NCBI RefSeq assembly: GCF_003383615.1
Contig: NZ_QNUL01000019.1
Location: forward strand, 1-64,000
Direction of reading: 5' to 3'
Length of the DNA: 64,000 nt
Origin: Dyadobacter luteus
GTDB lineage: Bacteria > Bacteroidota > Bacteroidia > Cytophagales > Spirosomataceae
The translations under genes and the position numbers were made by a program. Below are positions 50,835 to 61,200 of this stretch, piece after piece (position 1 is the first letter of the stretch; every line of letters begins with the position of its first letter). The notes beneath the pieces are model-generated. The model was given only the letters and a program-made list of their open reading frames with translations, did no database searches and had not been told where the DNA came from.

Positions 50835-53800
50835 ATGTTTAAAATATTTTCGAAGCTGTTCGGTACGAAGGCAGAACGGGATTTAAAAGAGTTGACCCCA
50901 TATGTTGGGTTGATCAATGCGGAATACGCTTTGCTGGCTTCTTTGACCAATGATCAGCTTCGTGCAGAATCGGAGGCTTTGAAAGTTCGTATTGCAACAG
51001 AACTCAAATCAATCGATGAGCAGATTGCTTCATTAAGAACACAGGCAGCCGATGAGCCGAATGTAGATAATAAGGAAGCAATATTTAAAAAAATAGATGC
51101 ACTGGAGCTGGATCGCAATAAAGAACTTGAAAGAGTATTGCTTGAAATTCTTCCAAAGGCATTCGCTATTGTAAAAGATACAGCCAGACGTTTTACCGAG
51201 AATGACAGGATTGAAGTAACCGCAAATTATTTTGACCGTGAAGTGGCTTCCAGAAAGGCCAGCGTTAAAATTGATGGAGACGTTGCATACTGGAATACAA
51301 CCTGGGATGTAATAGGTCAGCCTATTAAATGGAATATGTTGCACTACGACGTGCAGCTTATAGGTGGTGTGGTGCTGCATCAGGGGAAAATCTCTGAGAT
51401 GGCAACAGGGGAAGGAAAAACGCTTGTTGCGACGCTTCCCGCGTTTTTGAATGCACTGGCAGGCCAAGGGGTACACATCGTAACGGTGAACGACTACCTT
51501 GCAAAGCGTGATGCTGAATGGAATGCACCCTTGTTCGAATTCCATGGTATGAGTGTAGATTGTATAGATCGTCACCAGCCGAATACCGTTGCCAGAAGAA
51601 ATGCTTACAAGGCGGATCTTACGTACGGAACAAATAACGAGTTTGGTTTTGATTATCTGCGTGACAATATGTCACGTACGCCGGAAGAGCTCGTTCAGCG
51701 CAAGCACCACTACGCGATGGTCGATGAGGTTGACTCCGTTTTGATTGATGATGCACGTACGCCATTGATCATTAGCGGACCTGTTCCGCGTGGAGATGAG
51801 CAAGAGTATATGGAGCTTAAGCCACGCGTGGGACGTATCGTTGAAGCGCAGAAAAAGCTTGCTATGGAGCTTTTGAATGATGCGAAGAAGAAAATCAGTG
51901 CCGGCGATAAAAAAGAAGGTGCTCTTGCTTTGTTCCGTGCACACCGCGGTATGCCGAAATACAAGCCTTTGATTAAATATTTGAGTGAAGGCGGAGTTCG
52001 TCAGTTAATGCAGGAGTCGGAATCTATCCACCTTGCGGAAAACCAGAAGTTGATGCCTGTGGCGGATGCACCTCTGTACTTCACGATTGATGAGCGCCAC
52101 AATAGTATTGAGCTTACTGAAAAAGGAATTGACTTCCTTACAGGAGAATCAGAAGAAACGAATTTCTTCATCCTGCCTGATATTGCTATAGATCTTGATG
52201 CAATTGAAAAAGATAAGTCGTTAACAGAGCAGGAAAAAATTCTGAATAAGGAAGCCCTGATTCGTGATTATTCTGTAAAAACTGCCCGTATCCATACTGT
52301 TAACCAGCTTTTGAAAGCGTACACATTGTTTGAAAAGGATGTGGAATACGTGATCATGGACGGAAAGGTAAAAATCGTTGATGAGCAGACTGGTCGTATC
52401 ATGGATGGTCGTCGTTATTCTGACGGTTTGCACCAGGCTATTGAAGCAAAAGAAAGTGTGCGTGTTGAAGATGCAACACAGACTTACGCTACTGTTACGC
52501 TTCAGAACTACTTCAGAATGTATCACAAGCTGGCCGGTATGACCGGTACTGCGGAAACTGAAGCAGGTGAATTCTGGGAAATCTATAAACTGGACGTGGT
52601 TTCTGTTCCTACAAACAGAGGTATCAGCCGTAAAGATCAGGAAGACAAGGTATACCGTTCGGTTCGTGAAAAATACAACGCTGTTGCCGATGAAATCGTT
52701 GAGCTGGTAGAAGCAGGTCGTCCGGTTCTTGTTGGTACTACATCTGTAGAAAATTCTGAGATTATCAGCCGCATGCTTACGCTTCGCAAAATACCTCATC
52801 AGGTATTGAACGCGAAACAACACCAGCGTGAGGCGGAGGTTGTTGCTGAGGCCGGAAAACCGGGTACAGTAACGATCGCTACCAACATGGCGGGTCGTGG
52901 TACGGATATAAAACTTACTCCTGAATCCAAAGCAGCAGGAGGTTTGGCGATCATTGGTACGGAGCGTCACGAAAGTCGCCGGGTTGACCGTCAGTTGAGA
53001 GGTCGTTCGGGGCGTCAGGGTGATCCGGGTTCTTCTCAATTCTTCGTTTCTCTGGAAGATAACCTGATGCGTTTATTCGGTTCCGACCGTATGGCGAAGG
53101 TAATGGACCGCATGGGACTTGAAGAAGGTGAAGTGATCCAGAGCGGAATGATTACCAAATCAATAGAGCGTGCGCAGAAAAAGGTAGAGGAGAACAACTT
53201 TGGAATGCGTAAGCGACTGCTCGAATATGATGATGTAATGAATTATCAGCGTGATGCAATCTATAAACGTCGCAAAAATGCATTGTTCGGAGAGCGTCTT
53301 GCTGTAGACATCGCCAATACATTGTATGATGTTTGCGAGGAAATAAGCTCATCAGCTAATTCTTATGCAGAACTGGAGCTTTCAGCTATTACAACTCTGG
53401 GAATGGAGCCTCCATTTACGGAAGCTCAATACGGATCGCTGAAACCGGCGGAGCGTTCACAGCAACTTTACGAAGCTGCAGAAAAGCAGTATCAGGAGAA
53501 AAATGATGCGATCAGTCAGAAAGCATTACCGGTATTGCAGTCCATTTATGCTGAGAGAGGTGGTACGATCACGGAGATCATGATTCCTTTCAGTGATGGG
53601 TTACGCCAGACAGGTGTTGTGGTAGGCTTGAAAAAGGCGATTGATAACGAAGGACGTGAAATTACCCACGAAATGGAAAAAGCCATCGTTCTATCTCTGA
53701 TTGATCAGGAATGGAAAGAGCATTTGCGCGAAATGGATGACCTGAAGCAATCAGTACAAAATGCCGTGTTTGAACAGAAGGATCCATTATTGATTTATAA

Positions 53801-54170
53801 ATTCGAATCGGTTGAACTTTTCAAACGCTTCCTGAGCAAGGTTAATTTTGATATGTTGTCCTTCCTGATGAAGGCTGATATACCGCAGGAAGAAGCAGCA
53901 CCTGCTGTACAACAGCCGGTACGCCGTCCAGCAGCACCAGCGCCGGAATTGCACACCAATCGTGAAGAAGATTTCGGTAATGAATTTGACGGAGCCGATT
54001 TCGGTCAAACTGAATCCACTACGAAATCCCAGCCGGTAAGAGTAGAGAAAGTGGCGGACAGAAATGATAAAGTATCGGTTCAATACCGCGACGGGCGTGT
54101 TGTCCGTGATGTAAAATATAAGAAAGTAGAGCAGGAGATTAAAAACGGAGATTGCGTTGTAATTGAATAG
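50835..54170 (+). CDS. secA: preprotein translocase ATPase SecA
   Basis: This motor ATPase drives unfolded preproteins through SecYEG. It has 1,111 residues. Walker A lies in MATGEGKTLVATLP (about 187-200), and the DEAD-like box is DEVDSVLID (about 297-305). The second nucleotide-binding domain has TNMAGRGTDIKL and QLRGRSGRQGDPGSSQFFVSLED. The helical scaffold and wing domains follow. The C-terminal tail is Pro/Ala-rich and lacks the Cys-rich zinc site found in Proteobacteria, as in other Bacteroidota. A strong terminator follows. Confidence 0.98.
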   Translation: MFKIFSKLFGTKAERDLKELTPYVGLINAEYALLASLTNDQLRAESEALKVRIATELKSIDEQIASLRTQAADEPNVDNKEAIFKKIDALELDRNKELERVLLEILPKAFAIVKDTARRFTENDRIEVTANYFDREVASRKASVKIDGDVAYWNTTWDVIGQPIKWNMLHYDVQLIGGVVLHQGKISEMATGEGKTLVATLPAFLNALAGQGVHIVTVNDYLAKRDAEWNAPLFEFHGMSVDCIDRHQPNTVARRNAYKADLTYGTNNEFGFDYLRDNMSRTPEELVQRKHHYAMVDEVDSVLIDDARTPLIISGPVPRGDEQEYMELKPRVGRIVEAQKKLAMELLNDAKKKISAGDKKEGALALFRAHRGMPKYKPLIKYLSEGGVRQLMQESESIHLAENQKLMPVADAPLYFTIDERHNSIELTEKGIDFLTGESEETNFFILPDIAIDLDAIEKDKSLTEQEKILNKEALIRDYSVKTARIHTVNQLLKAYTLFEKDVEYVIMDGKVKIVDEQTGRIMDGRRYSDGLHQAIEAKESVRVEDATQTYATVTLQNYFRMYHKLAGMTGTAETEAGEFWEIYKLDVVSVPTNRGISRKDQEDKVYRSVREKYNAVADEIVELVEAGRPVLVGTTSVENSEIISRMLTLRKIPHQVLNAKQHQREAEVVAEAGKPGTVTIATNMAGRGTDIKLTPESKAAGGLAIIGTERHESRRVDRQLRGRSGRQGDPGSSQFFVSLEDNLMRLFGSDRMAKVMDRMGLEEGEVIQSGMITKSIERAQKKVEENNFGMRKRLLEYDDVMNYQRDAIYKRRKNALFGERLAVDIANTLYDVCEEISSSANSYAELELSAITTLGMEPPFTEAQYGSLKPAERSQQLYEAAEKQYQEKNDAISQKALPVLQSIYAERGGTITEIMIPFSDGLRQTGVVVGLKKAIDNEGREITHEMEKAIVLSLIDQEWKEHLREMDDLKQSVQNAVFEQKDPLLIYKFESVELFKRFLSKVNFDMLSFLMKADIPQEEAAPAVQQPVRRPAAPAPELHTNREEDFGNEFDGADFGQTESTTKSQPVRVEKVADRNDKVSVQYRDGRVVRDVKYKKVEQEIKNGDCVVIE

Positions 54171-54201
54171 TTTACCGCAAAACCAGCCTGCATATGAATT
54201 A

Positions 54202-54249
54202 AGCCCTGCCTCTCAAAAATTGTTTGGCAGGGCTTTTTTAGTAGAGACA
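54202..54249 (+). terminator. terminator of secA
   Basis: AGCCCTGCC (54202-54210) pairs with GGCAGGGCT (54236-54244), immediately followed by a run of T. Confidence 0.85.
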
Positions 54250-54311
54250 AATCAGGATTTATACGATATTTGTACTTTTAGATACTATATATTAACGAAA
54301 TATACCCTTAG

Positions 54312-54971
54312 ATGAAACTTCACAGAGAAGGATATACCATTATGGCGGTTACAGCCATTATATTGGTTCTTATTAATTTAGGTATCCAATATTTGCTGCC
54401 CGAAGGATACTGGATTCCCCGGATCGTACTTGTTGCAAGCGTATTTGTGTTCCTGCTGGTAGTTCAGTTCTTCAGAGTTCCGGCTCGTACGGTGCATAAA
54501 AGCGATCGGCAGATAGTAGCTCCCTGTGACGGAAAAGTGGTGGTGATTGAAGAAGTAGTAGAAACGGAATATTTCAAAGGCCCGCGTCGTCAGGTGAGTA
54601 TTTTTATGTCTCCTATAAACGTGCATGTCAACTGGAATCCCATCAGTGGTGTTATTCAGTATTTCAAATACCACCCGGGCTTGTACCTTGTGGCCTGGCA
54701 TCCGAAATCGAGTACGGAAAATGAACGCACAACAGTAGTCATCAAAAATAAGCAGGGAATAGAAGTACTTTTCCGTCAGATTGCAGGAGCGGCCGCCAGA
54801 CGTATCCGCTGGTATGTAAAAGAGGGAGATCAGGTAGAACAAAGCACGGAAATGGGCTTTATCAAATTCGGCTCGCGTGTGGATCTTTTCCTGCCGCTGG
54901 ATGCTGAAATAAAGGTGAACCTTCAGGATAAAACAGTCGGAAGCGTAACTGTATTAGCTGAACTGAAATAG
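54312..54971 (+). CDS. psd: phosphatidylserine decarboxylase proenzyme
   Basis: This pyruvoyl enzyme makes phosphatidylethanolamine from phosphatidylserine. It has 219 residues of the short (archaetidylserine decarboxylase-like) form. Two N-terminal membrane segments precede the catalytic domain, which has the ISIFMSPINVHVNW-like block (here VSIFMSPINVHVNWNPISG). The self-cleavage site is KFGSRVD, with Gly187-Ser188; Ser188 becomes the pyruvoyl group. All expected residues are present. Confidence 0.94.
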   Translation: MKLHREGYTIMAVTAIILVLINLGIQYLLPEGYWIPRIVLVASVFVFLLVVQFFRVPARTVHKSDRQIVAPCDGKVVVIEEVVETEYFKGPRRQVSIFMSPINVHVNWNPISGVIQYFKYHPGLYLVAWHPKSSTENERTTVVIKNKQGIEVLFRQIAGAAARRIRWYVKEGDQVEQSTEMGFIKFGSRVDLFLPLDAEIKVNLQDKTVGSVTVLAELK

Positions 54972-54989
54972 CTATTGATTAGAAATATA

Positions 54990-55034
54990 AAAATGCCATG
55001 TCGGTGACAGATTTTGTCCACGACATGGCATTTT
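54990..55034. terminator. bidirectional terminator between psd and the rhomboid gene
   Basis: AAAATGCCATGTCG (54990-55003) and CGACATGGCATTTT (55021-55034) form a perfect 14-bp stem with A/T ends on both sides, between convergent genes, so it can serve both. Confidence 0.82.
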
Positions 55035-55047
55035 GGTTTTATATACT

Positions 55048-55668
55048 CTAGAATAATCTCCAGCTCAGAATCTGTGAGAAGAAATTAGGAACGGCAGCCG
55101 GGTACACAACCGCCATAAACAGTAGCCCGAATATAGCTCCGTACATGTGCGCACTATGGTTCACATAACCACGGCCTTTCCGGCCTTCATAGAAGGAGTA
55201 ACCAAGAAACAGGATCCCGAATATAAATCCAGGCATACATATAAAGAAGTAAAGGCAGATATCCATCAATGGAGACAAAAGCAACGCTGCAAACAGTACT
55301 GCGGAAACTCCTCCTGATGCGCCCAAGGAGTTGTAATTCGAGTTGTTTCTATGCTTCAGATAGGTAGGGATATCAGAGACAATAATTCCAACTATGTATA
55401 AAAACAGGTAGTAGAATGTTCCGCTTGCGCCGAATAACATAGCAAAGAGTCTTTCAATTCCTTCTCCTACAAACCATAAACTGAGCATGTTGAAAATCAG
55501 GTGACCGAAATCCGCATGCACAAAGCCGGAAGTAATGAACCTGTAGTATTCGTTTCTCTTGGTTACTTTATAGGGATTCAGGATCATTTTGTCCATCAGA
55601 CTATAATTACTAAAAGCGTAATAGCTGATCCCGGAGGTGATGATGACGAGAATAAGGGTTATTGACAT
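55048..55668 (-). CDS. rhomboid-family intramembrane serine protease
   Basis: This is a six-helix membrane protease of 206 residues. The catalytic Ser118 lies in GASGGVSA and the catalytic His174 in HSAHMYGAIFGL, and the TM2 block FGHLIFNMLSLWFVGEGIE is conserved. It cleaves membrane proteins within the bilayer; substrates are unknown. It starts 34 bp after the polyprenyl synthase gene on the same strand, so the two may be co-transcribed. Confidence 0.94.
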   Translation of the reverse strand: MSITLILVIITSGISYYAFSNYSLMDKMILNPYKVTKRNEYYRFITSGFVHADFGHLIFNMLSLWFVGEGIERLFAMLFGASGTFYYLFLYIVGIIVSDIPTYLKHRNNSNYNSLGASGGVSAVLFAALLLSPLMDICLYFFICMPGFIFGILFLGYSFYEGRKGRGYVNHSAHMYGAIFGLLFMAVVYPAAVPNFFSQILSWRLF

Positions 55669-55702
55669 TTTAAATCGTTAATGTTAAAGTTTTGGTGAAT
55701 TA

Positions 55703-56677
55703 CTATTGCTCACGGTTTACAAGTTGATGAACAAACTGAAGTAACGGCTCTTTACGTTCCGGCGCAACGTTTAGTTTTTCCAGACTTTCAAAGCCCTGGT
55801 TGAAATAATCATTTATTTTCTGCTCTGTTATCCTTCTGATTTCAAGCTGATCATAAATGTGACGTACAGCCCCGACTTTTTCTGCCTTATCAAATGTTTC
55901 TCTGGCGATCCAATCGTTCAGTTCCGTTCTGATCTCGCCTGTTGCTTTGGATAAGGCCTCAATTAATAAGAATGTTTTTTTATTTGAGATGATATCGCCA
56001 CCGACCTGTTTGCCAAACTTTTCCGGATCACCGTATACATCAAGCAGATCGTCTTTGAGCTGAAAGCCTATTCCCATGCTTTCTCCGGCCTCATACAACA
56101 GTTGGGCATCAGCAGGATTGGCCTCACCGATGATGGCACCGAGTTCCAGAGCAAAGCCAAGCAATACGGATGTTTTCAAACGTATCATCTCCAGATATTC
56201 GCCTTCAGTCACATCCCATCTGGTTTCAAAGTTCATATCCAGTTGCTGTCCTTCGCATACTTCAGCGGCTGTCTGGTTGAAGCGTGCCAATACATGTCGC
56301 AGTTGTGAAGGATTTATATCAAGCAGGTGGTCATAAGCCCGTATCAGCATCACATCGCCGGACAAAATCGCAGTATTGGCATTCCACTTCTCATGCACTG
56401 TTGGTTTGCCACGACGTAGCGGAGCATTGTCCATAATATCGTCGTGCATCAGTGTGAAGTTGTGAAATATCTCTACTGCCATGGCGGGTTTTACCGCTCT
56501 GCTAAGATCGTCTTTGTAAAGACCTGCACCCAACAAGGTCAGAAGAGGCCGGAACCGTTTCCCGTTCAGCGACATAATGTATCGGATCGGTTCATATAGT
56601 TCATCAGGATTTGAACCGTAGGCACTGTTATCAAATTCCTTACGCAGCGTATGAAGTAACTGTTCTGTTTGTATCAT
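55703..56677 (-). CDS. polyprenyl (farnesyl/geranylgeranyl-type) diphosphate synthase
   Basis: This trans-prenyltransferase, 324 residues, condenses IPP with allylic diphosphates. The first Asp-rich motif is LMHDDIMDNAPLRRGKPT and the second is GFQLKDDLLDVYGD. Both bind Mg-diphosphate, and the residues before the first motif set chain length. I cannot tell the product length by eye. The product could feed quinone, carotenoid or cell-wall lipid synthesis. Confidence 0.93.
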   Translation of the reverse strand: MIQTEQLLHTLRKEFDNSAYGSNPDELYEPIRYIMSLNGKRFRPLLTLLGAGLYKDDLSRAVKPAMAVEIFHNFTLMHDDIMDNAPLRRGKPTVHEKWNANTAILSGDVMLIRAYDHLLDINPSQLRHVLARFNQTAAEVCEGQQLDMNFETRWDVTEGEYLEMIRLKTSVLLGFALELGAIIGEANPADAQLLYEAGESMGIGFQLKDDLLDVYGDPEKFGKQVGGDIISNKKTFLLIEALSKATGEIRTELNDWIARETFDKAEKVGAVRHIYDQLEIRRITEQKINDYFNQGFESLEKLNVAPERKEPLLQFVHQLVNREQ

Positions 56678-56859
56678 TTGTCTTAAATTCTCAGCCTTTG
56701 TGTATTCCAGGCTGGCGGATCATATACTGTAGCTCTGAATTACTTTCAGGCATTCTTGCAAAGTAGCTAAATAGTAGCGTAAATCTCAAAAAGCAGATAA
56801 ACCTTACTATTATCTTAATGCAAATTGGCTCTTGCTGGTTCGTGGCAGGCCATTTTTAA

Positions 56860-56867
56860 TATCTTTG
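56860..56867 (+). promoter_or_regulatory. candidate -7 box of the aminotransferase gene
   Basis: TATCTTTG matches TAnnTTTG exactly, 25 bp upstream of the ATG; a TTG lies about 25 bp further upstream. Confidence 0.5.
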
Positions 56868-56892
56868 CCATATCATCACAAAATGTTCAGTC

Positions 56893-57726
56893 ATGTCCTT
56901 CTACCAATACTTTAACGGAGAAATCAGCCCGATAGATACTGCAGTTTTCAAAACGAACGACCTCGGAATTCTGAGAGGTTACGGGTTATTTGATTTTTTC
57001 AGAACCTATAATGGGGTTCCTTTTCGATGGGACGATTATTGGAGAAGGTTTGAGAATTCTGCCAGGTTTTTAAAGTTGACTATCCCGATCAGTAAAGGAG
57101 ATGCAGAAAGAATACTGGCTGAGTTACATGCAAGAAGCGGGGAGCAGGAAGTTGCATTCCGGTTTGTGCTTACGGGTGGATATGCTCCGGATGGCGTGCA
57201 CGTGGTAGAGCCCAATTTTCTGATACGTACAGAAGCATTACCACAAGATAATCCAGAAGGTAGACTTAAAGGTATTAAAGTGCTTCCCTATGAGTATGTA
57301 CGCGATCTGCCTCAGGTAAAAAGCACCAATTATGTACACATGGTTTTGATGGCGGACCAGCTGAAAGAGCAACAAGCTGCAGATTTGCTTTTTCATAAAA
57401 ACGGGGAAGTTAGCGAACTAACCAGGAGCAACCTTTTCGTCATTAAAGACAATGTATTAGTTACACCAGATAGTAATGTTTTGGAAGGCATTACCCGAAA
57501 GCTGACGATAGAATTGGCTCAACCTTTTTTCGACGTTCAGGTACGCACGTTGACTTTCGACGAACTGATGTCTGCTGATGAAGTCTTCACAACCAGTACT
57601 ACTAAATTAATCATGCCGATAGTACAGATCGGTGAGCACACGGTAGGGGAAGGAGTTGCAGGCAAGCAAACGCTGTTCCTTCAGAATCTGATTCAGGATA
57701 AAGTGAAAGAATGGGGCAAGGCTTAG
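56893..57726 (+). CDS. class IV aminotransferase (PLP-dependent; BCAT/DAAT/ADC-lyase fold)
   Basis: This is a PLP enzyme of 277 residues. The Schiff-base Lys is K143 in VKSTNYVHMVLMADQ, and the PLP-anchoring Glu lies in EVSELTRSNLFVI. The family includes branched-chain aminotransferases, D-amino-acid aminotransferases and aminodeoxychorismate lyase. The size fits D-alanine aminotransferase or PabC better than ilvE, but I cannot decide. It is monocistronic and divergent from the polyprenyl synthase. Confidence 0.9.
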   Translation: MSFYQYFNGEISPIDTAVFKTNDLGILRGYGLFDFFRTYNGVPFRWDDYWRRFENSARFLKLTIPISKGDAERILAELHARSGEQEVAFRFVLTGGYAPDGVHVVEPNFLIRTEALPQDNPEGRLKGIKVLPYEYVRDLPQVKSTNYVHMVLMADQLKEQQAADLLFHKNGEVSELTRSNLFVIKDNVLVTPDSNVLEGITRKLTIELAQPFFDVQVRTLTFDELMSADEVFTTSTTKLIMPIVQIGEHTVGEGVAGKQTLFLQNLIQDKVKEWGKA

Positions 57727-58263
57727 GGTTGTCATTAAGTGTACGTGATACAATTATAACTCACTGTTTACTAGCTATGTTCGTTTGTAACTGGTGGGTG
57801 CGTTAACTCTGATTTTTATATCGTCTCTAAGGGTATCTTGGTAAAGTTATATTTTATATTAAATGTAACTCTTTGGTGCTTACTGAGTACTTCGTGTTTT
57901 TAGCCCTAGTTTCATTTTAATACTTCTTTAATGTAGGTTTATGCAAACGTTCCCGACAACGGTTGCATAAATAAATATCGGAAATCATTTTATTATTTCT
58001 TGATAAATACATAAATCAAATCGGGTTTCAGGAATAGGACAATTTGATTATTTTTTGGAATTCCTGCTTTATCACAATTCTTTCTTTCATCAAATTTCTT
58101 AGTAGAACAGCATTTTATGCAATCGGTTGAAGTGTCCGTATAAAAATTTTCAGTTACAAATTTTATTATGATTATATCAATTTTATTTTGAATATTTTTA
58201 CTTAAATAAATCACCTTTATCAGTTTTCAAAGTCAGCTTTTTAATTAAAAATCCATAACAAGT
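57727..58263. other. AT-rich region upstream of the SusC/SusD operon
   Basis: This stretch of 537 bp is more AT-rich than the flanking genes. It holds an inverted repeat at 57940-57969 (listed separately). A weak, low-complexity minus-strand frame of 73 codons (57993-58214) is not supported as a gene. No exact TAnnTTTG box is seen near the susC start. It probably contains the control region of the SusCD pair. Confidence 0.6.
57940..57969. promoter_or_regulatory. 12-bp inverted repeat upstream of susC, operator-like
   Basis: TATGCAAACGTT (57940-57951) and AACGGTTGCATA (57958-57969) are inverted repeats with one mismatch around CCCGAC. The CAAACG half resembles LacI-family operator halves. It lies about 295 bp upstream of the susC start. 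It is a candidate binding site and could alternatively be a transcript hairpin after the aminotransferase gene. Confidence 0.5.
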
Positions 58264-61200
58264 ATGAAACAAAACTTTACCAGTATTAGTCGTTATCTGC
58301 TCGGTTTAGCTCTTACGGGAGTGCTGGGTATGAGTAACGTCGCTCACGCGAAATCCCTTCCATTGGTGATCAAGGAGCGAACAGTAGACAGAACTGTTTC
58401 AGGGACTATCGTGGCAGCAGAAGATAATCTTGCGGTGCCCGGAGTTTCGGTGGTGTTGAAAGGAACGCGTTCAGGTACAAACACGGATGCAGATGGAAAT
58501 TTCAAAATTGACATTGTGGATGATAAATCAGTTCTGGTGTTTTCGGCGGTAGGGTTTGTGACACAAGAAGTGGTTGTGGGAAACAAATCAACTTTTGCTA
58601 TAGCGCTGGTGAGTGATATGAAAGCGTTGAGTGAAGTGGTTGTGGTAGGATATGGAACGCAAAAGAAAAGTCAGACAACGGGCGCTATTTCATCGGTTTC
58701 GGCAAAAGAAATCACTGAAATGCCTATTACCAACCTTGGGCAGGCATTGCAGGGGCGTACAGCAGGTGTGGATGTGAGCCAGTCGGGGTCGAAGCCAGGT
58801 GCGGCACCTAAAATTCTGATTCGTGGTCGCCGTTCATTTAATGCGGGAAATGATCCTTTGTATGTTGTGGATGGTATTCCATTGTCGGCAGGATATGAAG
58901 ATATCAACCCCAATGATATTCAGTCGATGGAAGTATTGAAGGATGCGACTGCAACTGCGATTTATGGAGCACGTGGTGCGAATGGTGTGGTGCTTGTAAC
59001 TACCAAACGCGGTGGTGCAAAGGGGAAAACGACAGTTACTTATGATACCTACTTTGGTCAGTCGCAGGCGCTTAATAAATTGGAATTATTCAGCGGTCCT
59101 GAATTTGCTGAGTATGTCAGAGAAGCATATCGATCTACAAAAAATAGCCAGGGGCAAATCATCTATACGGATGCTAATGGTAACTACGTTCCTACAGGAA
59201 AATCTGATCCTGCGGCGGATGCGAAAATTGCGGTGTTAGGTGGTGATCCTAACGTGAAGGCGGGGATAGATGCAGGAAGAAGTACAGACTACCAGGATCT
59301 TATTCTAAGAAAAGGATTCCAGCAAAATCATACTCTTGGTGTTCAGGGAGGAAGCGACAGAACTCAGTTCTATATTTCTGCTGGTGTGTTTCAGGATAAG
59401 GGGATTACCAAAGGACTTGACTTTACCAGAACTTCAGTCAGAACGAATATTGATCATAGTATCAATAAAAGGCTGAAAGTGGGGATATCTTCGTATTTGA
59501 TGTACAGCAACAGAAACGGAGAAACCCTGAATCCATACAGTTTCACGATCAATCAAAACCCGCTGGGAGCTCCGTATAAGGAAGATGGGAGTATCAACTT
59601 CGCTCCTACGAACGATGCCCTTCTGACCAATCCATTGGCAGAAATTGTTGACGGTGCTCAGGTAGATAATACTAAAAAATACCGGATCTTCAATAGTATT
59701 TATGCTGAAGTGCAAATTCTGGACGGTTTAAAATACCGTGTCAATTTCGGGCCGGATATTACCGTAACACGTTGGGGCAGATTTATCGGTGCGCAAACCA
59801 ATGCCCGTAAAGGTGGAGATGCGCAGGCAAGTAATCTGAATCGTTTTGGTTTCAACTGGACGGTAGAAAATATCCTTAGTTACAATAAAACGTTCAACAA
59901 CAAGCATAACCTTGGTGTAACTCTGGTTCAGTCTATCCAGCGCGACAGATTTGAAAATTTCGGTACCAATGTTCAGGGTGTCCCTGTTGAAAAACAGCAG
60001 TTTTACAACATGGGAAATGCCAGTTCAATCCTGCAAACAGTAAGTGGTTTAAGCGAATGGACAATCAATTCTTTTCTTGGACGTCTTAACTACGACTTTA
60101 ATGACAAATATCTGATCACGTTAACATTACGTCGTGATGGTTCGAGCCGGTTTGGAGAAAATACCAAATGGGGTAACTTTCCTGGCGTAGCGGTGGGCTG
60201 GAACATTAGCAATGAACCTTTCCTGAAGAGCACGCCATGGCTGGATCTGTTAAAATTGAGAGCTGGTTGGGGTAAAGTGGGTAACCAGGGTGTGGCACCT
60301 TATCAGACTCAGGGATTGCTTGCCAGAACTGTTTATGCATGGGATAACACAGGTGCATTCGGTTACAGACCAGGTTCCATCGGAAATCCTGATCTGCGCT
60401 GGGAGAGTTCTGCTTCCACTAACGTAGGTGTCGATTTCAGCCTTTTAGCTGGTCGTGTACAGGGATCTCTTGAAGTGTATCAAACCAATACCACTGATCT
60501 TCTTTTGTCTGATCAGCTTCCGGGATCAATTGGATTCAGTGCTGTAACGCGTAACGTAGGTGAAACCAGAAACAGAGGTATTGAATTAGGTATCACTACG
60601 ACCAACGTTAATTCAAAAGGTGGGTTTAAATGGAGCACCGATTTTCAGTTTACTAAAAACACTGAGGCAATTGTTTCTCTTTATAACGGAAAAGTGGATG
60701 ATGTTGGTAACAGGTGGTTTATTGGTAAGCCATTAAATTCATTCTTTGACTACAAAAAAGCAGGGATCTGGCAGGTCAGTGAAGCTGAGCAGGCTAAAAA
60801 ATTCTATCCTGGTGATCAGAACAATGCTTTGGGAGCTGGTGTAGGTCAGGTGAAAGTACAGGATACAAATGGTGACGGTGTCATCAATGCGCAGGACCGT
60901 GTTTTGCTTGGATCTGATGTGCCGGATTTCAGCATGGGACTAACGAACCGTTTCTCCTACAAAGGGTTTGACCTTTCTTTCTTCTTCTTCGGACGTTTCG
61001 GTCAGACGATCATAAGTGGGTTTCATCAGAATAACAACGCTTTGGCTGGTCGTTATCAGCAGATTAAAGTTGATTACTGGACGCCAGATAATCCGGATGC
61101 ACAATTCCCGAGACCATTCAGCAGCCAGGAGTTTCCTCAGTATAACACAACGCTTATTTACTTTGATGGTTCTTTCATCAAACTTCGTAACATTAACGCC

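Noticed and set aside
52221..53039. A 272-codon minus-strand frame inside secA
   Set aside because: It is antisense to conserved SecA motifs and has an unnatural Arg/Thr/Cys-rich composition.
57993..58214. A 73-codon minus-strand frame with several Cys upstream of susC
   Set aside because: It lies in AT-rich sequence with Lys/Asn/Ile-biased composition, has no promoter or conserved neighbour, and resembles no family I know.
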